This document shows positions 35,120-46,300 of a stretch of DNA of 64,000 nt, in pieces. Positions within the stretch are counted from its first letter, which is position 1. Each line of letters starts with the position of its first letter. The stretch covers positions 13,003,208 to 13,067,207 of the forward strand of contig NC_064046.1 in the NCBI RefSeq assembly GCF_932526225.1, given 5' to 3'. The position numbers and the translations under genes were made by a program. Source of the stretch: Nematostella vectensis. Taxonomy: Eukaryota > Cnidaria > Anthozoa > Actiniaria > Edwardsiidae. The notes beneath the pieces are model-generated. The model searched no databases, was not told the DNA's origin, and was given only the letters and a program-made list of their open reading frames with translations.

Positions 35120-38100
35120 TTACAAAACATAGTCATTTAAATGACTTGGGGTTTGTCGAACTCTCGTAGGATAGCGGCTCTCTGTAGTAGCAATAGGCAC
35201 TGACTGAGTATCGTCTGGTGTCGCTGCAACTGGCTCGCATATGGGGGTGGTGGATGTCGGTGGCACCAGACTTTCTATTGGAACTGTGTCTACACCGGCC
35301 AGCTCCATTGGACCTAAGGAGATATTAGAATTCCCCCTAGGCTTCTCATTGACGTCTGTGTCTGCCTCTCGCTTCAGCAAATGGTCAATGTGTCTGCGCA
35401 CAAGTCTACCGTCTATGAGCTCAACTTCATACGAAAGAGGACCAGTTACCTTGGAGATTTTACCTTTGAACCACCTGACTCCATGTCCAAAGTTCTTGGC
35501 TCTTACCAAGTCCCCTGCTGTAAATGCTCTCAGTGGTGTCTTCCCATCGTGATATCTCTTCATATTACTCTGGTTGTCCCTGACTCGACCTCGGAGAGCA
35601 GGGTGTAACAAGTCAAACCTTGTTTTCAACTTCCGGCCGTTTAACAGTTCCGCTGGGCTACGACCGGTTGTCGTGTGAGGTGTAACACGGTATTGGAAGA
35701 GGAATCTCTGCAGTTTTGTCGTCAAATCTCTTCCAGGCGTTCTCTCTATCCCTTCCTTTACTGTCTGCACGGTTCGCTCTGCCTGCCCATTGCTGGATGG
35801 GTGTACTGGTGCAACCGGTATGTGCTGGATGCCGTTCTTACTGAAGAATGTTGACAGTTCTTCCGAGATAAGGTTAGGACCATTATCCGATACAACAACA
35901 TCTGGAATACCGTTCCGTGCGAAGCATTCACGCAGCTTGTCTATGGTTGCTTGAGATGTTGTTGACTTCATCAGGTATGTCTCAATCCACTTGGAGTAAG
36001 CATCAGTTATAACCAGTAACATGTGACCTTCGACCGGCCCACCGTAGTCTAGGTGGATCCGCTTCCAGGGACCATCGGGATATTCCCATGGGTGCAATGG
36101 AGCTGATGGCGGGTTTCTTCTCCGGTCCTGGCAAACATCACATCTCCTCACTATCTCTGCTAGCTCTTCATCCATTCCGGGCCACCAAACGTAACTCCTG
36201 GCCAAGGCCTTCATCCGATTGATGCCCGGATGTGCAGAGTGGAGCTCTCGCTTGACTTGATCTCTACCATCGGGTGGAATTATAACTCTCGCACCCCATA
36301 AGATACACCCATCTTGGACGCTTAACTCGTCTCTCCTCTTGCGATAGGGTGTAAGGGCTGGATCTGTGTCATCTGTCGGCCATCCGCGTAACAGGTACTC
36401 ATGTACATGTGCGAGTACAGGATCTTTCCTTGTCCAATGGCTGATCTGCTCTGAGGTCAAGATAGAGCAGTCTTCTAACTCTTCTATCATCAATACTCTG
36501 TCTTCAGTACGCGCTTTCACAGGTAAAGGCAGTCGGGACATACAGTCTGCATTGGCATGCTGATTTCCTGCTCTGTACTTCATGTGGTACTGGTATGCCC
36601 TCATCAATATGGACCATCGCTGAATTCTGGGCGATGCCATGACCGGTGTCTGCTTCGCCTCATGGAACAGTGACAGTAATGGCTTGTGGTCCGTGATTAT
36701 ATCAAAATCTCGACCAAACACATACTTGTGGAACTTCTTTAGCCCGAAGACAACGGCGGCTCCCTCCTTGTCTAGTTGGCTGTAGTTCTTCTCAGCATCG
36801 CTAAGGGTGCGACTTGCAAACCCAATAGGTCGTTCGGAGCCATCCTCCATGATATGGGATAGGACTGCGCCTAGGCCATACTGGGAAGCGTCACAATGGA
36901 GTACTAGTGCTCTTTCGGTATCATAGTGTACCAAAAGTCCTGCTGAGAGAATCATCTTCTTGGTTAGTTCAAAACATGTTTGCTGTTCTGGTCCCCAGTG
37001 CCACTTCACCCCATGCTCTAGGAGCTTGTGCAGAGGGTGAAGGACCTGGGACAGACCCTTCAAGAATTTACCGTAGTAATTCAATAGGCCTAGGTATGCC
37101 TTCAGTTCCGTGACGTTCTCCGGTGTCTTGGCCTTAACTAGTGCCTCAACCTTGTCCTTGACTGGAGATATGCCCGTCTTGTCAATCTGATGACCCAGGT
37201 ATACAACCTTGTCCTGCATAAACACACACTTCTCTCTCTTAAGTCTCAGTCCTGCCTCATCAAGCCTTGCTAGGACCTTCTCTAAATTCTCAAGCGATTC
37301 AGCAGTGCTCTCACCTGTCACAAGGATATCGTCTAGGTATACAGCTACCTGAGGTATTCCATGCAGCAGTTCTTCTATGGCACGTTGGAAGGCCGCTGGG
37401 GCGCTGGCGACTCCATACGGCAGACGTTTATACTGAAACATACCCTTCACCGTGTTGATGGTTGTGAACTTCCTGCTATCTGGGTCAAGTTCAACCTGAG
37501 AATATGCATGAGAGAGATCAAGCTTATGATAGATAGTTCCTCCTGCTATTTGAGCAGTCAACTCCTCCAAGGTGGGTATTGGGTACTGCTCGACCTTGGA
37601 AACCTTGTTAACAGTGACCTTATAGTCCCCACACAGTCTAATCTCACCGTTAGGTTTCAGTACTGGGACTACCGGCGCTGCCCAGTCTGAATGTCTGATA
37701 GGCTCTATCACATCCTGTTCCACGAGTCGGTCAATCTCTGCAATTACCTTGCTCTTCATAGCAAATGGGAGTGAGCGCGGTTTGTAGAAAAGTGGCTTTG
37801 CGCTGGGGTCAACAATAATCTTAGCTTGCGTGCCTTTCATCTTCCCCAATTCGTCCCTAAAAATATCTGGGTGCCTTTCAAGCACAGTCTCTAGGGTCAG
37901 GGTTTCCTTGAGGTGGTTTACACTTATCACGCTAAGCTGCTCTACTACATCCCTCCCGGCAAGATTAACCCTCTTGTGATTTGTAACGACAACTGAGGTG
38001 GTGCACGAGTTGCCATGGTAACTGACAACAGTCTCAATAGTTCCCAGGACTTTCAATTTGTGTCCTGTAAAAGAAGTTAGGTCTAACTCAGATGACTTCA

Positions 38101-39133
38101 TTTTGTGGAAACTTGGCAGAGTTTTGGCGGTTTCTTCCGAAATTAAGGTATAGGGTGACCCTGTATCTATTTCAAACTCAATTGGCCTCCCGTCTACTTC
38201 TAGGTTTACAGTGATTGGTGGAACTTTATTTCCTGGGTTCCTAATGTGATACATTCCCTCGGGACCCCCTTCACTATCTTCATCTTCACTGAAAACTTCT
38301 TCTTCAACATGGGTAATGGTAGCCCCGGACCGGCATGCACTTTTTGCATGGCCTTTCTTCCCACATTTGTAGCAATTCTGATCTTTAAACCAGCATGATT
38401 GTGGGTCATGGGAATTTCCACATCTGTAACATTCTCCCCCTGATTTGTCTCCTGACATGGGTGTCTTTTGGGACCCCTTAACCTGCCCCCTTTTGTTTTC
38501 ATAGTTACCCCTCTGTCTAGTGGGGCCTCCCTTCCCTTTAGGCCTTTGGGAGTAGTGCACTTGGTTTACTGAGGGCTCCTCTTGTGCAACACTTTTCTGC
38601 ATTTCTCTAACATTGCGGCGTGCCGATTCATATGCCTCTGCGATCTGGAAAGCCTTATCGAATGTTAGGTCTCCATCTGGTGTGGATAAGATTTTCTGTT
38701 GGATTTCTGCATCATTTATGCCAGCGATAAATCTGTCCTTCATGGCTCGGTTAAGAAATCCTCCGAAATTACATGGAACTGCTAATCTCCTGAGTTCCGC
38801 AACATACATCATGACACTTTCATTACTTCTCCTAATTCTCGAGTTAAAGTAAAGACTCGCGCTCGCTTCGGAAAGCTTCGGTTTAAAGTGATGTTTCACT
38901 GCCTTGGTGATAAACTCAAATGTTTTGTCCGCCGGTTTCTCCGGTAAACACAAACTTTTGATTATGTGGTACGCTTTTGGGCCTACGTTGGCACACAAAA
39001 TGCTCACTTTGAACTTGTCTTCTGTTATTTTGTTTGCAGCAAAATAATGTTCGTATATTTCTATAAACTCCGTCCAATTGTGTTCGGTCTCATCAAAAGC
39101 AAAGAGGTTGCCATACAACGCTGCGGTCGCCAT
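35120..39133 (-). CDS. gag-pol: gag-pol polyprotein of the Ty3/gypsy element
   Basis: A 1337-residue fused polyprotein from ATG 39133, with no stop or shift between gag and pol. Gag-like region 1-190. Two zinc knuckles lie at 235-267; the first is CX2CX3HX4C, one residue short of canonical, and the second is a normal CX2CX4HX4C. The aspartic protease motif DTGS is at 323-326. Reverse transcriptase spans about 430-640 with YLDD at 599-602. RNase H spans about 740-870. The integrase has an HHCC zinc region (CDVCQDRR part of it), a DDE core and a C-terminal GPY/F-like module (GPLSYEVELIDG). The order RT-RNaseH-IN marks Ty3/gypsy rather than copia. No envelope gene and no chromodomain are evident. 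All catalytic motifs that I can check are intact. Confidence 0.97.
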   Translation of the reverse strand: MATAALYGNLFAFDETEHNWTEFIEIYEHYFAANKITEDKFKVSILCANVGPKAYHIIKSLCLPEKPADKTFEFITKAVKHHFKPKLSEASASLYFNSRIRRSNESVMMYVAELRRLAVPCNFGGFLNRAMKDRFIAGINDAEIQQKILSTPDGDLTFDKAFQIAEAYESARRNVREMQKSVAQEEPSVNQVHYSQRPKGKGGPTRQRGNYENKRGQVKGSQKTPMSGDKSGGECYRCGNSHDPQSCWFKDQNCYKCGKKGHAKSACRSGATITHVEEEVFSEDEDSEGGPEGMYHIRNPGNKVPPITVNLEVDGRPIEFEIDTGSPYTLISEETAKTLPSFHKMKSSELDLTSFTGHKLKVLGTIETVVSYHGNSCTTSVVVTNHKRVNLAGRDVVEQLSVISVNHLKETLTLETVLERHPDIFRDELGKMKGTQAKIIVDPSAKPLFYKPRSLPFAMKSKVIAEIDRLVEQDVIEPIRHSDWAAPVVPVLKPNGEIRLCGDYKVTVNKVSKVEQYPIPTLEELTAQIAGGTIYHKLDLSHAYSQVELDPDSRKFTTINTVKGMFQYKRLPYGVASAPAAFQRAIEELLHGIPQVAVYLDDILVTGESTAESLENLEKVLARLDEAGLRLKREKCVFMQDKVVYLGHQIDKTGISPVKDKVEALVKAKTPENVTELKAYLGLLNYYGKFLKGLSQVLHPLHKLLEHGVKWHWGPEQQTCFELTKKMILSAGLLVHYDTERALVLHCDASQYGLGAVLSHIMEDGSERPIGFASRTLSDAEKNYSQLDKEGAAVVFGLKKFHKYVFGRDFDIITDHKPLLSLFHEAKQTPVMASPRIQRWSILMRAYQYHMKYRAGNQHANADCMSRLPLPVKARTEDRVLMIEELEDCSILTSEQISHWTRKDPVLAHVHEYLLRGWPTDDTDPALTPYRKRRDELSVQDGCILWGARVIIPPDGRDQVKRELHSAHPGINRMKALARSYVWWPGMDEELAEIVRRCDVCQDRRRNPPSAPLHPWEYPDGPWKRIHLDYGGPVEGHMLLVITDAYSKWIETYLMKSTTSQATIDKLRECFARNGIPDVVVSDNGPNLISEELSTFFSKNGIQHIPVAPVHPSSNGQAERTVQTVKEGIERTPGRDLTTKLQRFLFQYRVTPHTTTGRSPAELLNGRKLKTRFDLLHPALRGRVRDNQSNMKRYHDGKTPLRAFTAGDLVRAKNFGHGVRWFKGKISKVTGPLSYEVELIDGRLVRRHIDHLLKREADTDVNEKPRGNSNISLGPMELAGVDTVPIESLVPPTSTTPICEPVAATPDDTQSVPIATTESRYPTRVRQTPSHLNDYVL

Positions 39134-39246
39134 ATTTCATGGAACAAACTCACCGGATTTTCGATCCTTCGTCGGGTTTCTTCGGTCCCAATTTACCACT
39201 AGCGCCTTCTTCTTGACTTATTTTCGGTTTTTCTCTCGTCGCCACG

Positions 39247-39406
39247 TATAATAACCTTGGTTATCCTTTAATTAGCACACGAACTTTCCATAATAAACCA
39301 ACAACAACTTGACAGGCCGTTCGCCTCAGAACATGTGTGTCACCTGAGCCTACACTATTTACAGCGGTCTACTTCCTGACACAGGTATCCCGGTCAGTAT
39401 ATGACA
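39247..39406 (-). repeat. 5' LTR of the gypsy element
   Basis: 160 bases, promoter-side LTR for the minus-strand gag-pol frame. Identical by eye to 34857-35016. The TSD tacaa follows at 39407-39411. Confidence 0.93.
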
Positions 39407-39930
39407 TACAATGATTAAGAAAATCATAGTTTTTATCCTCATCATACATATAAAACTACGTACATAAAAATAAATGAGTAACAATTTGATTTCCCCCCTC
39501 GTTATGCAAATAAGATCGCCATTTTTTTTTGCAGTCCAGTGCCTGCAGGCCTATTGGCTGCGTACGCCCCTGGTCATTGGTATCATATGATACAGTTTTT
39601 TATGATCCTTCAATAAGAAATGACTGAGGAGTATGTAAGCCCCTACACAACCCCCCTTATCTACATACCTTCCTCTGGTCTTATAGTATAAGTCAAAACG
39701 TTGTTTTATGAGTGATGAATGCAGAGGTCAGATATGACATTTGTCACACTTATTTTCTGGGAGCATAAATGGAGAAATAAAAACAGGCTCAAAAGAAATT
39801 CAGGATTTCAGCCAGCCTAGGCTTTGATTTTCTGTTGATTAAGATCCTTTTCTTTCACAGTTGTGCTGAATGATCTCACAATGGAATCCACAGATGCAAT
39901 TGTAATGCTGCAAATAAGTGGCTGAAGCAT

Positions 39931-40006
39931 GGGGGAGGGGTGAGTATCTGTAGCCTTCATAGTTTTTTTTAGGGGGGAGAAGGGAGGGGTGAGTATCTGC
40001 AGCCAG
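39931..40006 (+). repeat. Two-copy duplication spanning the first macro exon's splice donor
   Basis: The string ggaggggtgagtatctg(t/c)agcc, covering the last exon bases and the 5' splice site at 39939/39940, occurs again about 50 bases downstream at about 39984. It is the smallest case of the splice-donor duplication seen on a large scale in the two arrays further on. Confidence 0.7.
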
Positions 40007-40337
40007 TCTTAAAGTCATGGGGCTCAAGATAGAACTAAGGGGTACCCCATTTAGGGGGGATATTAAGAACCAAAATTTTGAGACTGAATACATGGTTTGT
40101 GTATAAGAGGGGCATGTTTTCCTGCTGAGATTATGAAGCCCTACCTGGCTTGTTTGAATATTTGCTTGGTGCAAGTCTACATTTGCACCACACAGAATTG
40201 ATGAATTTATTTTAATCTTAGCTTGCTGCAGCAATTGTCAGACAAGGTGGAAGAATAATCCAGCAGGAAAGTGACGAGTATGTCTCTGTACACGGTCCCG
40301 TGGCTACAGAATGAGTCGCAGTGACAGGACCCGGAAG

Positions 40338-43300
40338 ATTACCTTGTAAGGCAATCATCCACGCAGTAGGTATGTCTACATTTTGTATCAGTAGCATGTT
40401 ACCTTGTAAGGCGATCATCCACGCAGTAGGTATGTCTACATTTTGTATCAGTAGAATGTTACCTTGTAAGGCGATCATCCACGCAGTAGGTATGTCTACA
40501 TTTTGTATCAGTAGAATGTTACCTTGTAAGGCGATCATCCACGCAGTAGGTATGTCTACATTGTATCAGTAGAATGTTACCTTGTAAGGCGATCATCCAC
40601 GCAGTAGGTATGTCTACATTTTGTATCAGTAGAATGTTACCTTGTAAAGCGATCATCCACGCAGTAGGTACGTCTACATTTTGTATCAGTAGAATGTTAC
40701 CTTGTAAAGCGATCATCCATGCAGTAGGTATGTCTACATTTTGTATCAGTAGAATGTTACCTTGTAAGGCGATCATCCACGCAGTAGGTATGTCTACATT
40801 TTCTATCAGTAGAATGTTACCTTGTAAGGCAATCATCCACGCAGTAGGTACGTCTACATTTTGTATCAGTAGAATGTTACCTTGTAAGGCGGTCATCCAC
40901 GCAGTAGGTATGTCTACATTTTGTATCAGTAGAATGCTACCTTGTAAGGCAATCATCCACGCAGTAGGTATGTCTACATTTTGTATCAGTAGAATGTTAC
41001 CTTGTAAGGCAATCATCCACGCAGTAGGTATGTCTACATTTTGTATCAGTAGAATGCTACCTTGTAAGGCGGTCATCCACGCAGTAGGTATGTCTACATT
41101 TTGTATCAGTAGAATGTTACCTTGTAAGGCGATCATCCACGCAGTAGGTATGTCTACATTGTATCAGTAGAATGTTACCTTGCAAGGCGATCATCCACGC
41201 AGTAGGTATGTCTACATTTTGTATTAGTAGCATGTTACCTTGTAAGGCGATCATCCACGCAGTAGGTATGTCTACATTTTGTATCAGTAGAATGCTACCT
41301 TGTAAGGCGATCATCCACGCAGTAGGTATGTCTACATTTTGTATCAGTAGAATGCTACCTTGTAAGGCGATCATCCACGCAGTAGGTATGTCTACATTGT
41401 ATCAGTAGAATGTTACCTTGCAAGGCGATCATCCACGCAGTAGGTATGTCTACATTTTGTATTAGTAGCATGTTACCTTGTAAGGCGATCATCCACGCAG
41501 TAGGTATGTCTACATTTTGTATCAGTAGAATGCTACCTTGTAAGGCGATCATCCACGCAGTAGGTATGTCTACATTTTGTATCAGTAGAATGTTACCTTG
41601 TAAGGCGATCATCCACGCAGTAGGTATGTCTACATTGTATCAGTAGAATGTTACCTTGCAAGGCGATCATCCACGCAGTAGATATGTCTACATTTTGTAT
41701 TAGTAGCATGTTACCTTGTAAGGCGATCATCCACGCAGTAGGTACGTCTACATTTTGTATCAGTAGAATGTTACCTTGTAAGGCGATCATCCACGCAGTA
41801 GGTATGTCTACATTTTGTATCAGTAGAATGCTACCTTGTAAGGCGATCATCCACGCAGTAGGTATGTCTACATTTTGTATCAGTAGAATGCTACCTTATA
41901 AGGCGATCATCCACGCAGTAGGTATGTCTACATTTTGTATCAGTAGAATGCTACCTTATAAGGCGATCATCCACGCAGTAGGTATGTCTACATTTTGTAT
42001 CAGTAGAATGCTACCTTGTAAGGCGATCATCCACGCAGTAGGTATGTCTACATTTTGTATCAGTAGAATGTTACCTTGTAAGGCGATCATCCACGCAGTA
42101 GGTATGTCTACATTTTGTATCAGTAGAATGTTACCTTGTAAGGCGATCATCCACGCAGTAGGTATGTCTACATTTTTCTATCAGTAGAATGTTACCTTGT
42201 AAGGCGGTCATCCACGCAGTAGGTATGTCTACATTTTGTATCAGTAGAATGTTACCTTGTAAGGCGATCATCCACGCAGTAGGTATGTCTACATTTTGTA
42301 TTAGTAGAATGCTACCTTGTAAAGCGATCATCCACGCAGTAGGTATGTCTACATTTTGTATCAGTAGAATGTTACTTGTAAGGCGATCATCCACCCAGTA
42401 GGTATGTCTACATTTTGTATCAGTAGAATGTTACCTTGCAAGGCGATCATCCACGCAGTAGGTATGTCTACATATTGTATCAGTAGAATGTTACCTTGTA
42501 AGGCGATCATCCACGCAGTAGGTATGTCTACATTTTGTATCAGTAGAATGTTACCTTGCAAGGCGATCATCCACGCAGTAGGTATGTCTACATTTTTCTA
42601 TCAGTAGAATGTTACCTTGTAAGGCAATCATCCACGCAGTAGGTATGTCTACATTTTGTATCAGTAGAATGTTACCTTGTAAGGCGATCATCCACGCAGT
42701 AGGTATGTCTACATTTTGTATCAGTAGAATGTTACCTTGTAAGGCAATCATCCACGCAGTAGGTATGTCTACATTTTGTATCAGTAGAATGCTACCTTGT
42801 AAGGCAATCATCCACGCAGTAGGTATGTCTACATTTTGTATCAGTAGAATGCTACCTTGTAAGGCAATCATCCACGCAGTAGGTATGTCTACATTTTGTA
42901 TCAGTAGAATGCTACCTTGTAAGGCGATCATCCACGCAGTAGGTACGTCTACATTTTGTATCAGTAGAATGCTACCTTATAAGGCGATCATCCACGCAGT
43001 AGGTATGTCTACATTTTGTATCAGTAGAATGTTACCTTGTAAGGCAATCATCCACGCAGTAGGTATGTCTACATTTTGTATCAGTAGAATGCTACCTTGC
43101 AAGGCGATCATCCACGCAGTAGGTATGTCTACATTTTGTGTTAGTAGAATGTTACCTTGTAAGGCAATCATCCACGCAGTAGGTATGTCTACATTTTGTA
43201 TCAGTAGAATGCTACCTTGTAAAGCGATCATCCACGCAGTAGGTATGTCTACATTTTGTATCAGTAGAATGTTACCTTGTAAGGCGATCATCCATGCAGT

Positions 43301-46300
43301 AGGTATGTCTATTTTGTGTTAGTAGAATGTTACCTTGTAAGGCGATCATCCATGCAGTAGGTATGTCTACATTTTGTATCAGTAGAATGTTACCTTGTAA
43401 GGCGATCATCCACGCAGTAGGTATGTCTACATTTTGTATCAGTAGAATGTTACCTTGTAAGGCGGTCATCCACGCAGTAGGTATGTCTACATTTTGTATC
43501 AGTAGAATGTTACCTTGTAAGGCGATCATCCACGCAGTAGGTATGTCTACATTTTGTATCAGTAGAATGTTACCTTGTAAGGCGATCATCCACGCAGTAG
43601 GTATGTCTACATTTTGTATCAGTAGAATGTTACCTTGTAAGGCGATCATCCACGCAGTAGGTATGTCTACATTTTGTATCAGTAGAATGTTACCTTGTAA
43701 GGCAATCATCCACGCAGTAGGTATGTCTACATTTTGTATCAGTAGCATGTTACCTTGTAAGGCGATCATCCACGCAGTAGGTATGTCTACATTTTGTATC
43801 AGTAGAATGTTACCTTGTAAGGCGATCATCCACGCAGTAGGTATGTCTACATTTTGTATCAGTAGAATGTTACCTTGTAAGGCGATCATCCACGCAGTAG
43901 GTATGTCTACATTGTATCAGTAGAATGTTACCTTGTAAGGCGATCATCCACGCAGTAGGTATGTCTACATTTTGTATCAGTAGAATGTTACCTTGTAAAG
44001 CGATCATCCACGCAGTAGGTACGTCTACATTTTGTATCAGTAGAATGTTACCTTGTAAAGCGATCATCCATGCAGTAGGTATGTCTACATTTTGTATCAG
44101 TAGAATGTTACCTTGTAAGGCGATCATCCACGCAGTAGGTATGTCTACATTTTCTATCAGTAGAATGTTACCTTGTAAGGCAATCATCCACGCAGTAGGT
44201 ACGTCTACATTTTGTATCAGTAGAATGTTACCTTGTAAGGCGGTCATCCACGCAGTAGGTATGTCTACATTTTGTATCAGTAGAATGCTACCTTGTAAGG
44301 CAATCATCCACGCAGTAGGTATGTCTACATTTTGTATCAGTAGAATGTTACCTTGTAAGGCAATCATCCACGCAGTAGGTATGTCTACATTTTGTATCAG
44401 TAGAATGCTACCTTGTAAGGCGGTCATCCACGCAGTAGGTATGTCTACATTTTGTATCAGTAGAATGTTACCTTGTAAGGCGATCATCCACGCAGTAGGT
44501 ATGTCTACATTGTATCAGTAGAATGTTACCTTGCAAGGCGATCATCCACGCAGTAGGTATGTCTACATTTTGTATTAGTAGCATGTTACCTTGTAAGGCG
44601 ATCATCCACGCAGTAGGTATGTCTACATTTTGTATCAGTAGAATGCTACCTTGTAAGGCGATCATCCACGCAGTAGGTATGTCTACATTTTGTATCAGTA
44701 GAATGCTACCTTGTAAGGCGATCATCCACGCAGTAGGTATGTCTACATTGTATCAGTAGAATGTTACCTTGCAAGGCGATCATCCACGCAGTAGGTATGT
44801 CTACATTTTGTATTAGTAGCATGTTACCTTGTAAGGCGATCATCCACGCAGTAGGTATGTCTACATTTTGTATCAGTAGAATGCTACCTTGTAAGGCGAT
44901 CATCCACGCAGTAGGTATGTCTACATTTTGTATCAGTAGAATGTTACCTTGTAAGGCGATCATCCACGCAGTAGGTATGTCTACATTGTATCAGTAGAAT
45001 GTTACCTTGCAAGGCGATCATCCACGCAGTAGATATGTCTACATTTTGTATTAGTAGCATGTTACCTTGTAAGGCGATCATCCACGCAGTAGGTACGTCT
45101 ACATTTTGTATCAGTAGAATGTTACCTTGTAAGGCGATCATCCACGCAGTAGGTATGTCTACATTTTGTATCAGTAGAATGCTACCTTGTAAGGCGATCA
45201 TCCACGCAGTAGGTATGTCTACATTTTGTATCAGTAGAATGCTACCTTATAAGGCGATCATCCACGCAGTAGGTATGTCTACATTTTGTATCAGTAGAAT
45301 GCTACCTTATAAGGCGATCATCCACGCAGTAGGTATGTCTACATTTTGTATCAGTAGAATGCTACCTTGTAAGGCGATCATCCACGCAGTAGGTATGTCT
45401 ACATTTTGTATCAGTAGAATGTTACCTTGTAAGGCGATCATCCACGCAGTAGGTATGTCTACATTTTGTATCAGTAGAATGTTACCTTGTAAGGCGATCA
45501 TCCACGCAGTAGGTATGTCTACATTTTTCTATCAGTAGAATGTTACCTTGTAAGGCGGTCATCCACGCAGTAGGTATGTCTACATTTTGTATCAGTAGAA
45601 TGTTACCTTGTAAGGCGATCATCCACGCAGTAGGTATGTCTACATTTTGTATTAGTAGAATGCTACCTTGTAAAGCGATCATCCACGCAGTAGGTATGTC
45701 TACATTTTGTATCAGTAGAATGTTACTTGTAAGGCGATCATCCACCCAGTAGGTATGTCTACATTTTGTATCAGTAGAATGTTACCTTGCAAGGCGATCA
45801 TCCACGCAGTAGGTATGTCTACATATTGTATCAGTAGAATGTTACCTTGTAAGGCGATCATCCACGCAGTAGGTATGTCTACATTTTGTATCAGTAGAAT
45901 GTTACCTTGCAAGGCGATCATCCACGCAGTAGGTATGTCTACATTTTTCTATCAGTAGAATGTTACCTTGTAAGGCAATCATCCACGCAGTAGGTATGTC
46001 TACATTTTGTATCAGTAGAATGTTACCTTGTAAGGCGATCATCCACGCAGTAGGTATGTCTACATTTTGTATCAGTAGAATGTTACCTTGTAAGGCAATC
46101 ATCCACGCAGTAGGTATGTCTACATTTTGTATCAGTAGAATGCTACCTTGTAAGGCAATCATCCACGCAGTAGGTATGTCTACATTTTGTATCAGTAGAA
46201 TGCTACCTTGTAAGGCAATCATCCACGCAGTAGGTATGTCTACATTTTGTATCAGTAGAATGCTACCTTGTAAGGCGATCATCCACGCAGTAGGTACGTC

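Larger units (their letters stand above)
34852..39411 (-). mobile_element. Complete Ty3/gypsy LTR retrotransposon, ~4.55 kb
   Basis: The 3' LTR is at 34857-35016 and the 5' LTR at 39247-39406, each 160 bases. As read by eye they are identical. The flanking 5-base duplication is tacaa (34852-34856 and 39407-39411). Read on the minus strand, the LTR begins TGTCATATAC and ends GGTTATTATA. A purine tract (aggaaggaggaag, plus-strand 35017-35029) abuts the 3' LTR, and a candidate primer binding site TGGCGACGAGAG lies two bases inside the 5' LTR (from 39244 downward). One uninterrupted gag-pol frame lies between. Identical LTRs, a perfect TSD and an intact frame indicate a very recent insertion that may be active. 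Confidence 0.97.
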
